A stretch of DNA of 64,000 nt from CAWIVH01 sp963839475 (GTDB lineage: Bacteria > Acidobacteriota > UBA6911). The stretch spans positions 62,001-126,000 of the forward strand of contig CAWIVH010000006.1 of NCBI GenBank assembly GCA_963839475.1. Reading direction: 5' to 3'. This document shows positions 51,347 to 61,228 of the stretch, piece by piece. Each line of letters starts with the position of its first letter. Positions within the stretch are counted from its first letter, which is position 1. Under the pieces are notes generated by a model. It was not told where the DNA came from. It searched no databases and saw nothing but the letters and a program-made list of their open reading frames with translations. Made by a program: the position numbers and the translations under genes.

Positions 51347-52395
51347 AGCGGCTATCGCGCCGGCGAATACTCGGCACAAGCTCGGTCCTCGCGCTCTTCT
51401 GGGTGTTTGCCGCATGCATTTCCATGATGGCCGGGAGCGTTTCGATGCCGGCCGGAAGCGTGCTGGAAATCCTGATGAACAGGCTGCTGGGTAGGCCGTA
51501 CACGGATTCCGCCTTTGAAACCATCCTGCTGTCTGTCCGGCTGCCGAGGCTGGTTCTGGGATCCATCGTCGGAGCGGCGCTCGCTGTTGCCGGAGCCGCA
51601 TTCCAGGCCCTGCTCAGGAATCCCCTCGCCGATCCCTATGTCCTGGGAGTCTCCACCGGGGCATCCATGGGAACCATCCTCTATTCGGTCTTCGCCGCAT
51701 CGGCCGGCATGGCAGGCATGGCTGTGGGCCAGGTTTACGGCCGGCCGGCGGCAGCCTTCGCGGGAGCGGCCCTCACCGTGGCGGCGGTTTACGTGATCGC
51801 CGGAGGGACCGGCAAATCGGGAGAGAGCTCGCAGAAACTCCTGCTGGCGGGAATCGTGCTGGCGTCGTTTATCTCTTCCATCAATGTGTTCTTGCTGACC
51901 AGCACCAGCCAGGCCGACCTGCGGGGGATTTTCTACTGGCTCATTGGCGACCTGAGCCGGCCGGTCGACGCCTCCTTGTATGCCGTCGCGATCTTTGTAG
52001 CGGCCGGCGCCATTCTTCTCTACTTTTTCTCGCACAGCCTGAACCTCATCGCCCTGGGAGAAGAACACGCTTTGCTGCTGGGCGTCGAAGTGCCGCGGGT
52101 TAAAGCCTCGGTTTACCTGCTCGCCTCGCTGCTTACCGGAGCCGTGGTCTCCGTGAGCGGACCCATCGCCTACATCGGGTTGATCTGCCCGCACATCGCG
52201 AGGATGATTTTCGGGAACGACAATCGGCTCCTTTTTCCAGCGGTTTTCATCTTTGGAGCGATTTTCACCATGCTGGCCGATACGCTTGCGCGGACGGTCC
52301 TCTCGCCGGCAGAACTGCCCGTCGGCGTCGTAACCGCGCTTTGCGGGGCGCCTCTCTTCATTTACCTGCTGCACCGGCGCGGAGGGGGGAAATGA
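51343..52395 (+). CDS. btuC: Cobalamin-type ABC transporter permease (FecCD family)
   Basis: 350 residues with about ten TM helices. FecCD family motifs: RLPRLVLGSIVGAALAVAGA, FQALLRNPLADPYVLGVSTGA, then GPIAYIGLICPHIARMIFG and LPVGVVTALCGAPLFIYLL. Two copies pair to form the inner-membrane channel. It begins with a four-base overlap (ATGA) behind btuF and its stop overlaps the ATPase start, so the transporter genes are coupled. Confidence 0.94.
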   Translation: MKRLSRRRILGTSSVLALFWVFAACISMMAGSVSMPAGSVLEILMNRLLGRPYTDSAFETILLSVRLPRLVLGSIVGAALAVAGAAFQALLRNPLADPYVLGVSTGASMGTILYSVFAASAGMAGMAVGQVYGRPAAAFAGAALTVAAVYVIAGGTGKSGESSQKLLLAGIVLASFISSINVFLLTSTSQADLRGIFYWLIGDLSRPVDASLYAVAIFVAAGAILLYFFSHSLNLIALGEEHALLLGVEVPRVKASVYLLASLLTGAVVSVSGPIAYIGLICPHIARMIFGNDNRLLFPAVFIFGAIFTMLADTLARTVLSPAELPVGVVTALCGAPLFIYLLHRRGGGK

Positions 52396-53213
52396 ATCGA
52401 GCCCCGGGCCAAATACTGCTGGAAGCGCGGAATATCCGTTTTGCATTTTCCCGGCTCTCCCTGGAAAATATTTCCCTCAATCTGGTCGCCGGGCAGGTGA
52501 GCGGGATCATCGGGCCCAACGGATCAGGCAAGACCACCATTCTCCGACTTCTCGACGGGATTCTCCGCCCCGTCAGCGGTGAAGTGATCCTGGCCGGGAT
52601 GGGGCCCCTCGGGCAATTGCGTCGCAAAGAAGTGGCGCAACATATCGCCATGGTCCCGCAAAACGGGGGCCTTGATTGTCCGCTGACGGTATTCGAGTTC
52701 GCGATGCTGGGAAGGTCGCCGCATCTTTCCTTTCTTGGTTTCGAAAGCTCCCACGACGAGGAAATCGTTCAGGAAGCGCTCGCCCTGACAGACATGGAGA
52801 CCTACCGTGAATCCCGTGTGAGTGAAATCTCAGGCGGGGAAAAGCAGCGCCTGCTGCTCGCCCGAGCGCTGGCGCAGCAGCCGAGGATTCTCTTGCTCGA
52901 TGAATTGACGGCGAATCTCGACATCAACTTCCAGGTCGAGCTCATGGGATTGGTGCGGCGAATCACCCGGGAGCAGAACCTTGCGACGCTTATCGTTTCG
53001 CACGAAATCACCCTGCTATCCAGCTTTGCTGACGAAGTGGCGCTGATTTCGAGCGGACAAATGGTTGGCCGCGGAACCGTCCGTGAAGTCATCACACCGG
53101 AAAATCTGAAACGGATGTTCGGTCTTGACTTCAAGGTCAGGGACCTCGGGGAAGGGGCTTGGGAGGTGTTGCCGGTTATGAGGAAAGAGGGCAGAAATGA
53201 TTTTCAGCCATGA
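52392..53213 (+). CDS. btuD: Cobalamin-type ABC transporter ATPase
   Basis: The start is ATG 52392, overlapping the btuC stop by four bases; 273 residues. Walker A GPNGSGKT, Q-loop in MVPQNGG, signature SGGEKQRL, Walker B ILLLDELTANLD and switch histidine in VSHEI. It belongs to the FepC/BtuD iron-siderophore/cobalamin group. The reading frame ends inside the translated start of the TonB receptor if that begins at 53197. Confidence 0.94.
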   Translation: MNRAPGQILLEARNIRFAFSRLSLENISLNLVAGQVSGIIGPNGSGKTTILRLLDGILRPVSGEVILAGMGPLGQLRRKEVAQHIAMVPQNGGLDCPLTVFEFAMLGRSPHLSFLGFESSHDEEIVQEALALTDMETYRESRVSEISGGEKQRLLLARALAQQPRILLLDELTANLDINFQVELMGLVRRITREQNLATLIVSHEITLLSSFADEVALISSGQMVGRGTVREVITPENLKRMFGLDFKVRDLGEGAWEVLPVMRKEGRNDFQP

Positions 53214-55500
53214 TAAGCGCTCCAGGGCCCGCTTGATAAAGGGCTCTGGTTTCATGAAAAACCTGAGCGGTCTCGTTGCGGTCTGGTTGGCGGGGGCCGT
53301 CTTTTGTCTGCCAATCATCGCAGCAGCAGCCCAGGCTGGAGCAGGCAAAACGGAGAAGGTACGTATCACCGGCAAAATCATCGATCAGACCGGAGCCTCG
53401 ATTCCCCGCGCATCCATCCTGGTCACCGATGAAAATGGAAAGCAGGCAGCTTCATCGTCCACCAACTCCATGGGAGAATTTGCTCTCGAACTTTCCGAAG
53501 GCAATTACTTATTGACCGCAACCCTTGCGGGGTTTCAGCCGTTGCGGGAATACAAGCTGCATGCGGTTCCAGGAGAACCACCCATCCTGTTGAAGCTCGA
53601 GGTTCCGACCATCGAACAGCAGATCGTGGTTACCGCGACGCGGACGGAAGTCCCGCTGCCCCAGGTCGGGGCCGCTGTGACCGTCATCAGCGGCCTCCAG
53701 CTTGCCCGGGAAGGGATAGGCACCCTGGCCGACGCCCTGCGCAGGGTGCCCGGGGCAAACCTGGTCTCCAGCGGTGGCGCCGGTGCGGTCGCTTCTCTGT
53801 TCATGCGCGGGGGAGAATCCAAGTACACCAAGGTGCTGATCGACGGCATTCCCGTCAATGAACCGGGCGGAAACTACAATTTCGCCAACATGTCCGCCAC
53901 CGATATCGACCGCATCGAAATTGTTCGCGGGTCTCAGAGCGCCCTGTTTGGCTCGGACGCTATCGCCGGTGTCATCCAGATCTTCACTCGCCGCGGCGAG
54001 AGCGAAGGTCTTTCACCCGAACCGCGGTTTTTAATCGAAGGCGGTTCATTCGCCAGCTACCGGTATGCCGGCGGAATCTCAGGGCGAAGCCGGAAACTGG
54101 ATTATGCAGCCGCCTTTTCGCGCAGCGATACTGACAATAATGTGCAGAACGGATCATTCAACGAGGAGACGGTGAGTGGAAACCTGGGGATCGCGTTTTC
54201 CCCGAAGCTGGATATTAGAGCAGTATTTCGCAGCGAGGCGGGAAGAGCAGGAGTACCGGGGCAATGGGCATTCCAGCGCCCGGATCCCGAGGAGTATTAC
54301 CGTCACCGGGATCTCGCAGGCGGCCTTACCCTGACCCACCGCCCCACATCATCCTGGTCCCAGAAGGTCACTTACAGCGTCAGCGATTCCAAGCAATTCT
54401 CGGCTGATCCGACAGACTCAGGGATGACGATTCCCAGCTATGATGGCATCACCGCACCTTATCCGTCTTATGATTTCGTCTTTCAAACCTTGAACCGGAC
54501 GCGGCGCCAAAAGGCGGGTTACCAGAGCGATCTGGCACTGCCCGGAACGAACCTGCTGACCGCGGGGTTCGACTTCGAGAGGGAAACCGGTGTCATCGGA
54601 GATCCCGCCTACTTGCCTTTGCGGGCCGCGCGCAACAACTTCGGCGGCTACATCCAGGATCAGTGGGCGGCCGGGAACCGCTTTTTTGCTACGGCGGGGG
54701 TGCGCCTGGAAGAAAACGACAGTTTTGGCTTCTTCGCGGCGCCTCGATTCTCCGCGGCCTTCCACGTGCACCAACCCACCGCAACAGGATTCTGGGGTTT
54801 AACCAAGATCAAGGGGAACTATGGTCTTGGGATCAAGGAACCGACTCTGATTGAATCCTATAGCCAGTCCCCCTATTTTCGAGGCAATCCTCTGTTGAAG
54901 CCGGAAAAATCGGTGAGCTTCGACTTCGGGGTGGAGCAGGAAGCCTGGGGAGGCCGGAGCCGGATCGAAATCACTTACTTTGCCAACCGTTTCCGGGATC
55001 AGATCGGCTTCGTCACCACCAATTATCAAACCTATGAAGGCACATTCTTCAACCTCGGGAAAAGTCGGGCGCGCGGGGTGGAAGGCGTGATTCGGCAGGT
55101 CCTCGGCAGGGGGTTCGACCTTGCCGGTTCCTACACATACCTGGATTCCAAGATCCTGGAAAGCGCCAATGATTTCAATCCCGTTTTTGCCACAGGTCAG
55201 CCGCTTCTGAGGCGCCCGCGTCATTCAGGCTATCTGGATTTGCGCTGGCGGGCTGGACGCTGGACTCTCGGGTCGACCACCCTGCTGGTGGGGCCGCGGC
55301 TCGACTCGGACTTTGCCGGCCTGGGAATTACACACAGCCCAGGTTATGGTGTGGTAAACCTGTATTTGAACTGCCGTCTGGTCGGGGGGTTGTCCTGGTT
55401 TGCAGCGGGAAACAATGTCCTGGATAAAAACTACATGGAGGTTCTCGGTTATCCCGCGCTGCGTGCCAGCTTCCGCATAGGCATTCGCGCCGGTCTTTAA
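53197..55500 (+). CDS. btuB: TonB-dependent outer-membrane receptor (BtuB-like) with N-terminal CarboxypepD-type domain
   Basis: 767 residues from ATG 53197 (AGAGGG upstream); an ATG at 53254 gives a cleaner signal peptide (MKNLSGLVAVWLAGAVFCLP) and may be the real start. A ~80-residue carboxypeptidase-regulatory-like beta domain (VRITGKIIDQTGASIPRASI) precedes a TonB-box-like EQQIVVTATRTE, the plug domain (LADALRRVPGANLVSSG, FMRGGESKYTKVLIDGIPVN) and a 22-strand barrel. The extra N-terminal domain is common in Acidobacteriota and Bacteroidota receptors. Riboswitch control and neighbours indicate cobalamin or another corrinoid as substrate. Confidence 0.9.
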   Translation: MIFSHDKRSRARLIKGSGFMKNLSGLVAVWLAGAVFCLPIIAAAAQAGAGKTEKVRITGKIIDQTGASIPRASILVTDENGKQAASSSTNSMGEFALELSEGNYLLTATLAGFQPLREYKLHAVPGEPPILLKLEVPTIEQQIVVTATRTEVPLPQVGAAVTVISGLQLAREGIGTLADALRRVPGANLVSSGGAGAVASLFMRGGESKYTKVLIDGIPVNEPGGNYNFANMSATDIDRIEIVRGSQSALFGSDAIAGVIQIFTRRGESEGLSPEPRFLIEGGSFASYRYAGGISGRSRKLDYAAAFSRSDTDNNVQNGSFNEETVSGNLGIAFSPKLDIRAVFRSEAGRAGVPGQWAFQRPDPEEYYRHRDLAGGLTLTHRPTSSWSQKVTYSVSDSKQFSADPTDSGMTIPSYDGITAPYPSYDFVFQTLNRTRRQKAGYQSDLALPGTNLLTAGFDFERETGVIGDPAYLPLRAARNNFGGYIQDQWAAGNRFFATAGVRLEENDSFGFFAAPRFSAAFHVHQPTATGFWGLTKIKGNYGLGIKEPTLIESYSQSPYFRGNPLLKPEKSVSFDFGVEQEAWGGRSRIEITYFANRFRDQIGFVTTNYQTYEGTFFNLGKSRARGVEGVIRQVLGRGFDLAGSYTYLDSKILESANDFNPVFATGQPLLRRPRHSGYLDLRWRAGRWTLGSTTLLVGPRLDSDFAGLGITHSPGYGVVNLYLNCRLVGGLSWFAAGNNVLDKNYMEVLGYPALRASFRIGIRAGL

Positions 55501-55542
55501 CAAACCGCCAAGCTCGCGAAAGCCGCGAAGAACCGTGCTTTT

Positions 55543-56436
55543 TCATAGAGGGATGAGCAAGACCGGGATATTCGCGTTGTTGGTTACTTTGGGCGCAACG
55601 CTGCCGGACCAGAAAGCATCGGCGCCGGCTTTGCGATGTGTAGCTATGACCAGCAGGTCGGCTTCGCTCAGCTTGGCCACCTTGAGTATGCCTGAGACCG
55701 GCTCCCCGCGTTCGATGCTGGCACAGGCTTTGACTCCCAGTTTCCGCAGCTTTGCTGTTTGATTCTTCAGATTATGTTCGGCATCCCTCAAGGAAAGGTC
55801 GAGCAGCGCGGCTGCGGTCCCCGGCGACAGTCGCGCAGCAGCAGCCGACTCGCCCCGCAAGGTCTGCCTGGTAGGCACAACAGTCAGTAACCGCAGGTCT
55901 GAATCAAAGGCCAGGGCCAGTTCAGCCGCGATGGCGATCCCGGGCTCATGTTCCGGGCTGCCGTCCACCGGCACCAGGATCTGGCCGCAGGCAAATGCGC
56001 CTTCGACATGACCTGCCGGCCTGACCTGAAGCACCGGTATGGTTCCGCAGGCGATCACCTGCTGAGCATTGCTGCCGGACATCATATGCCGGAATCCCGA
56101 GCTCCCATGGGTGCACATGACAATAAGATCCACTCCGGCCGACAGGCCGAAATCCTGAATGATCCTCGCCACCGTGCCCATTTCACCGACTTCGATCCTG
56201 ATTTCGATCGATAGCGTGGCCGGGAAGGCACGCAAAATCAGGTCGTCGAGGTACCTTATGGCGGCGTCAGCGGTCCGGAGATGCTTTTCTCCGTGGATTT
56301 CTTCCGGGGCATCTCGTTCCACTATGTGGAGGAGTGTTACACGGGCGCCCAGAGTCAGGGCCAGGTTGGAAGCCGACGCCAGAGCGGATTCCGCCAACTG
56401 CGATCCATCCAGGGGAACGAGCAGATGTTTGAACAT
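55543..56436 (-). CDS. Tandem universal stress protein
   Basis: From the ATG at 56436, 297 residues containing two UspA domains (about 1-140 and 148-297). Each opens with a V-P-(L/V)-D-G-S loop (HLLVPLDGSQLAE, QILVPVDGSPEHE). The first has the ATP-binding type ending THGSSGFRHMMSGSNAQQV; the second ends THRKAGADAFWSGSVAPKV. Tandem Usp proteins often accompany ion transporters; here it starts five bases after the NRAMP stop and is cotranscribed with it. A half copy of the AACCGC hairpin family lies just beyond its 3' end (55500-55535). Confidence 0.9.
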   Translation of the reverse strand: MFKHLLVPLDGSQLAESALASASNLALTLGARVTLLHIVERDAPEEIHGEKHLRTADAAIRYLDDLILRAFPATLSIEIRIEVGEMGTVARIIQDFGLSAGVDLIVMCTHGSSGFRHMMSGSNAQQVIACGTIPVLQVRPAGHVEGAFACGQILVPVDGSPEHEPGIAIAAELALAFDSDLRLLTVVPTRQTLRGESAAAARLSPGTAAALLDLSLRDAEHNLKNQTAKLRKLGVKACASIERGEPVSGILKVAKLSEADLLVIATHRKAGADAFWSGSVAPKVTNNANIPVLLIPL

Positions 56437-56441
56437 AGGCG

Positions 56442-57752
56442 CTACCCCAAAAACAGGGTTTGATACAGCAAATAAAGGTTGAGCAGCACCACCAGCGTTG
56501 TGCAAATCGAAATCGCAAAGGTGGTGAGCCGCCGGTTGACCAGGTTCCCCATGATTTTGCGGCTGCTGGTGAACAACGCCAGGGGAATGATGGCGAAGGG
56601 CAAGCCGAAACTCAGCACCACCTGGCTGAGGACCATGCTGCGGGTGAGGTTCAGCCCCAAGGCGATCACAATCAGTGCGGGCAGAATCGTGACCAGGCGC
56701 CGTAGCCATACCGGGATCTGGCGATGGATAAACCCTTGCATGATGACCTGCCCGGCCATGGTGCCCACGGAGGAAGAAGAAAGCCCCGACGCCAGCAAAG
56801 ATATGGCAAAAACAATCCCTGCGGCCGGACCCAAAAGAGGCTGGAGGGTCCGGTAGGCATCCTCGATGGAACCCACGCCGCGTGCGCCGCGGTTATAAAA
56901 GGTCGATGCAGCCATAATCAGCATCGCAGCGTTGATCGCGCCCGCAAGGCACATGGCAACCAGGACATCCACAATTTCATACCGGTACAAAAGACGGACC
57001 TGGCGCTCGTCCCGAGTGACAATCCGCCCTTGAGTCAGAGCGGAATGGAGGAATATTGCATGGGGCATTACGGTTGCGCCAAGGATTCCGGCAGCCACCA
57101 GCACGCTCTCCGGCCCGGCAAATCGAGGAACCAGCGCTCCATGCAATACCTCCCGCCATTCCGGCTTGACCAGGAAAGTCTCGATCAGGTAGCAGGCTGC
57201 AACCACGCCGACCAGGGCGGATATCACCAATTCCAGCGGACGGAAACCGTACCGTTCGAGGCCGAGGATCATAAAGGTGATGACTGCGGTAACCAGGCCT
57301 GCGGCAAACAGCGGTATTCCGAAAAGAAGGTTCAATGCAAGGGCTGCGCCGAGGAACTCGGCCAGGTCGGTGGCCATGGCCACCATTTCCATGATGACCC
57401 ACATGAACAAGACATAAGGACGGGAGAAACTCCGCCGGCATAACTCCGCAAGGTTCATCCCGGTGACGATTCCCAGCTTGGCAGAGAGCGTCTGGATGAG
57501 CATAGCCATGAGGTTGCTGACGACAATAACCCAGAGAAGCGTGTACCCGAACCGGGCACCACCCTCAATATTGGTGGCGAAATTGCCCGGATCGACATAA
57601 GCCACGCTGGCAATAAAAGCGGGACCCAGGAAAGGCAAAAGGCGTTTTATCCTGCCGGCATGGCTCCGGCCGGAGAGCACGGCTTCCGCCGAGTCGAGCA
57701 TTTTGATGTCGCCGGAACGTTCTTTCGAGTTGTCGGGACGAGTCTGGCTCAT
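56442..57752 (-). CDS. mntH: NRAMP-family divalent metal transporter
   Basis: 436 residues, eleven predicted TM helices. The metal-binding motifs are intact: DPGN at 54-57 in TM1 and the MPH motif in GATVMPHAIFLHSA (TM6), so Mn2+ or Fe2+ with proton co-transport is expected. The N-terminal ~35 residues are cytosolic. It is the first gene of a two-gene unit with the universal stress protein. No MntR box or yybP-ykoY-type leader was recognised upstream. Confidence 0.93.
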   Translation of the reverse strand: MSQTRPDNSKERSGDIKMLDSAEAVLSGRSHAGRIKRLLPFLGPAFIASVAYVDPGNFATNIEGGARFGYTLLWVIVVSNLMAMLIQTLSAKLGIVTGMNLAELCRRSFSRPYVLFMWVIMEMVAMATDLAEFLGAALALNLLFGIPLFAAGLVTAVITFMILGLERYGFRPLELVISALVGVVAACYLIETFLVKPEWREVLHGALVPRFAGPESVLVAAGILGATVMPHAIFLHSALTQGRIVTRDERQVRLLYRYEIVDVLVAMCLAGAINAAMLIMAASTFYNRGARGVGSIEDAYRTLQPLLGPAAGIVFAISLLASGLSSSSVGTMAGQVIMQGFIHRQIPVWLRRLVTILPALIVIALGLNLTRSMVLSQVVLSFGLPFAIIPLALFTSSRKIMGNLVNRRLTTFAISICTTLVVLLNLYLLYQTLFLG

Positions 57753-57984
57753 TACACATTCCTATCGGGATGCACATCCCCGCATATTTTTATCTATGAG
57801 CCGTCTAATGGCAACCAGGGTTTGAGTATGAAATCAGGCACTATTAAATGAAGTAAGACGCTTATTATCTTTGTACATGTGGGTCCGAGATTCATCCGGG
57901 ACGGATCCATCTTATGTGGTCGAGCGCCGAAAAATGACCGTGTCCGGGCTGAACAGGCTGTCTCAAAACCTGAAAACGATGCCT

Positions 57985-58230
57985 TATGGATCGGGCTTTC
58001 AGCCCTTTCTCTCATTTCTGCCTTTCCTGGGGCTTCGCCCTCCCGCGTCGCGGGATCTGCGACGAGGCTGGTATGGGATCGCGCTCTCAGCGCTTACAAT
58101 TTGCTGAATAGTATGCCTTTATGAAATATGAAGGGCCGAAGGCCCGATGACATAACAGCCCAGGGCGAAGCCCTGGGGTTCAAGCCAGATCAGCAAAGAG
58201 GGCTGAAAGCCCGCGCCATAGCTGTAGTCT
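57985..58230. repeat. Inverted pair of REP-like hairpin clusters
   Basis: GGGCTTTCAGCCC (57993) and GGGGCTTCGCCC (58029) face an inverted equivalent set: GGGCCGAAGGCCC (58132), CCCAGGGCGAAGCCCTGGG (58159) and GGGCTGAAAGCCC (58199). The rest of the 574-bp gap 57753-58326 holds nothing I can name; the NRAMP promoter must be near 57760-57900. Confidence 0.65.
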
Positions 58231-58326
58231 GGCCAGTTCTGAGACACCTTGTGAAGCCCGGATCCACATGATGCCGTGCTTTGACACACGGATTAATCAG
58301 GACAGGCAAGGCGGCATACCTACTCC

Positions 58327-61059
58327 TCAGGGTATCGTGCGCAGGAGGCGGCGCTGCTCGTCATAGATACGAAGGACCATTGCCCCGGCACCATCACCTC
58401 CGTAGGATGGTTGACCGAATGCCTGGATATGGATATCCTGCTCCTCCGTAGTGTAAAGAGCCGCGAATCCAACCAGCCCGGCTGCCAGGAAACCGCCAGC
58501 ATCGGCTCCCCCCGAAAAGTAGTCCGAATTGGCCGAAATCTGGAAGGTAGCCCGTGGGGAATCAGGGATCCCGTTGACATCAAAGATGTAAAAGCCCTGG
58601 CCCAGGGTTTGCTCGAAAAGAATCGAGGTCGTGCCCTGGTGCGCGTCGCCCACCTGCTGCCGCTGGGCGTCGAAAGTGCGGATTACAAGCCCCAACTTTA
58701 CCGGGTCGCCGCCGGGGATCACCTGTGCGTCCAGTTTTACGCGAACCGTTTGGCGCGTGGGCAGAAAAACAGCAGCGAATGCGGGCGGCAGGCCTTGTGC
58801 CTGTACGACACCGCCAAAGTTCAAGCCCCCGGCCAATACGCCTGTGGGAGCCAGGATCTCCATCCCCCAATTGCCATCATGTTCACCATCGCCGGTGGTG
58901 AGTGAGGCAATGTAAAAGCCGGGCTTGAGGTGAATGGAAAGAGAAGGCTCCGGCAATCCGCTGATCGGGTTGGTATAAACCTTGCGGATCCTGTTGTTCC
59001 CGGAATCCAGGATGCACAGGTTGCCGGCGGGATCGAACCGGACAGCTCCGGGAGTGTCCAGCATTGCCGCGGCGGCTGGACCGCCATCACCCGAATAGCC
59101 TTGCTCTCCGGTCCCGGCAAAGATCGATTTATTTCCTTCGACGACCTTTATCACCGTGTTTTCGCACCCCGGCACCAGCCCGTAGCAATGGTCTGTCACA
59201 TAGACCGCGCTCTGAAGATCGATGGCGGGCTTGCCGGGGTTTATCATCGCTTGAACGGCGATGGAACGGGTTCCGTCGGGTGCGATTCGGATTACGCCGC
59301 CATCGCGCCTGGCCAGACTCAGAGCCTGCAACGAAATGTAGATAGATCCATCCGGCCCCGGCGTCACAGCCATCGGAAATCCGGTGAACACGCTCACGGT
59401 GTCGACAGTGCCGTCCGGCGAAATCCGGCGCACCCGGCTGCCCAGCGCATCCGCGACGTACATATTTCCGGCACGATCCAGATCGATATCGCTGATGAAG
59501 CTGAAACATGCTTTCAGCGCCGGACCTCCGTCCCCATTGCCGGATGCGCAGGATCCGCCTCTCCCTGCGAAGGTTGAGATGACGCCGTTCAAATCCACCT
59601 TGCGGATGCGGGTAGTTTCGGCAATATAAATATTTCCCGCTTCATCTACAGCGAGACCGACCGGCCGGTTGAGCAGCGCGTCGGTAGCCGGCCCTCCGTC
59701 CCCGGAGGATCCCTGGGGTCCCCTGCCTGCCACGGTCGTGATCACGCCATTCGGCGCGACCCTGCGCACCCGGTTATTGGAAGTGTCGGTGATAAACATG
59801 CTCCCCGACTCATCGAACGCCACACGCGAGGCGCCATTGAACACTGCCTGGACTGCCTGAACCCCTTCCCCGGAAAACATGAAATTGTTGTTTCCAGCGT
59901 AAGTGAGGAGAGCCCGGGAACGGGAAGGGTCGGCCGGTCGGAGGCTTGGAGTAAGGAGGCGCACGCGCGAGTTTCCGGAGTCCGCGATGAAGAGTCCGCC
60001 CCCCAGGCTTATGGCAATGCCGAGGGGATTGCGGAAGCTCGAGTTCAGAGGATGGTCGGGGTCCTCCACAAAAGCCGCCTGTCCGTTACCTGCAACCGTC
60101 TCAATAATGCCCTCAGGCGAAACCCGCCGCACACGCTGGTTTGACATGTCGGCGATGAATACATTTCCCTGCGGGTCCGCTATTGCAGCGGTGGGCGAGT
60201 GAAGCTTAGCCTGGGTAGCCGCTCCCCCATCGCCGCCATACCCCCGCTGACTCCCTGCAATAGTGGTTATGGAGCCGTCCGTGCCAACTCTCCGGATGCG
60301 GTCGTTGTCGGTGTCGGCGATGTACATCCGGCCCGAATCATCAAGGAACACCCCGGAAGGATTGTTAAGCGGCGTTGAAGTTGCGGGCACCGCATCGCCC
60401 TCGAAACAGCAAGTGCCGTTTCCCGCAACAGTGCGGATGATCCCGCGAGAGTCGACTTTGCGAATCCGGTTGTTGCCGCTGTCCGCGATGTAGAGATTTC
60501 CCTGTCCGTCCGCAAATAGCCCGTGCACATTGTTGATCCATGCCCGGGTGGCCGGACCGCCATCCCCGCCATAGCCAGCATCGCCGCAACCGGCGTATAC
60601 CGAGATCTTTCCGTCCGGAGTCACAATCAGGACACGGTTTCCGCCTCCGCCAGCCGTCGCCCCTTCGGCGATATAAACGTTACCCGCACCATCCGCTGCG
60701 ACGCCCGTAATGGCACCCAGCGAAACAGCTATCGCCGCAGCTCCATCGGCGGCGTAACCAAAAGAGCCATTACCCGCAACGATGGTCAAGACTCCACCCT
60801 GCAGGGATGCCGCTGAAGGCGTTACTTTGAATACCATATGGTTCGAGTCGTCGGCGATGAAGAGGTTCCCGGATGGATCGACCGCGATGGACTGGATGGT
60901 TCCCAGAGGAGCCTGGGCTGCATTGATGGGGGTGGCAGGGAATTTATAAACGGTTCCGGCGATGGTGCCGATCACCCCTTCGGCCCGCGCCGTAGTGTAA
61001 AAAAAAGAACCGAACAGCACCAGAAAAATGCCCCAGTGGTTTCTGTGAAGGGATTGCAT
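58327..61059 (-). CDS. Exported NHL-repeat beta-propeller protein
   Basis: 910 residues: signal peptide (HWGIFLVLFGSFFYTTARA), then about ten NHL repeats (roughly 30-680) with the core pattern GYGGDGGPAT.A.L..P.G...D..GN.YIAD..N.RIRKV, enough for one or two propellers, then a ~230-residue beta-rich C-terminal domain (LKPGFYIASLTTGDGEHDG, GFYIFDVNG). Such proteins are very common in Acidobacteriota; binding partner unknown. The DNA of the repeats is itself repetitive, so assembly should be read with care here. It is divergent from the GH127 gene. Confidence 0.88.
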   Translation of the reverse strand: MQSLHRNHWGIFLVLFGSFFYTTARAEGVIGTIAGTVYKFPATPINAAQAPLGTIQSIAVDPSGNLFIADDSNHMVFKVTPSAASLQGGVLTIVAGNGSFGYAADGAAAIAVSLGAITGVAADGAGNVYIAEGATAGGGGNRVLIVTPDGKISVYAGCGDAGYGGDGGPATRAWINNVHGLFADGQGNLYIADSGNNRIRKVDSRGIIRTVAGNGTCCFEGDAVPATSTPLNNPSGVFLDDSGRMYIADTDNDRIRRVGTDGSITTIAGSQRGYGGDGGAATQAKLHSPTAAIADPQGNVFIADMSNQRVRRVSPEGIIETVAGNGQAAFVEDPDHPLNSSFRNPLGIAISLGGGLFIADSGNSRVRLLTPSLRPADPSRSRALLTYAGNNNFMFSGEGVQAVQAVFNGASRVAFDESGSMFITDTSNNRVRRVAPNGVITTVAGRGPQGSSGDGGPATDALLNRPVGLAVDEAGNIYIAETTRIRKVDLNGVISTFAGRGGSCASGNGDGGPALKACFSFISDIDLDRAGNMYVADALGSRVRRISPDGTVDTVSVFTGFPMAVTPGPDGSIYISLQALSLARRDGGVIRIAPDGTRSIAVQAMINPGKPAIDLQSAVYVTDHCYGLVPGCENTVIKVVEGNKSIFAGTGEQGYSGDGGPAAAAMLDTPGAVRFDPAGNLCILDSGNNRIRKVYTNPISGLPEPSLSIHLKPGFYIASLTTGDGEHDGNWGMEILAPTGVLAGGLNFGGVVQAQGLPPAFAAVFLPTRQTVRVKLDAQVIPGGDPVKLGLVIRTFDAQRQQVGDAHQGTTSILFEQTLGQGFYIFDVNGIPDSPRATFQISANSDYFSGGADAGGFLAAGLVGFAALYTTEEQDIHIQAFGQPSYGGDGAGAMVLRIYDEQRRLLRTIP

Positions 61060-61228
61060 GACTAAATACTCCAGGATGCGAAGCAGCTATTCTATACACG
61101 CCCTCATTATGCTCCCCCCGTCCGGGTTTGTGGAGGAGGGCAAAGTATCGATCTGCCGCATGGTTTGCTTTGCGATTCTGGCGGGCTTCGTGGTGAAATG
61201 GTTCTGCAAGCTTTCCAAGGAGCCTAAT

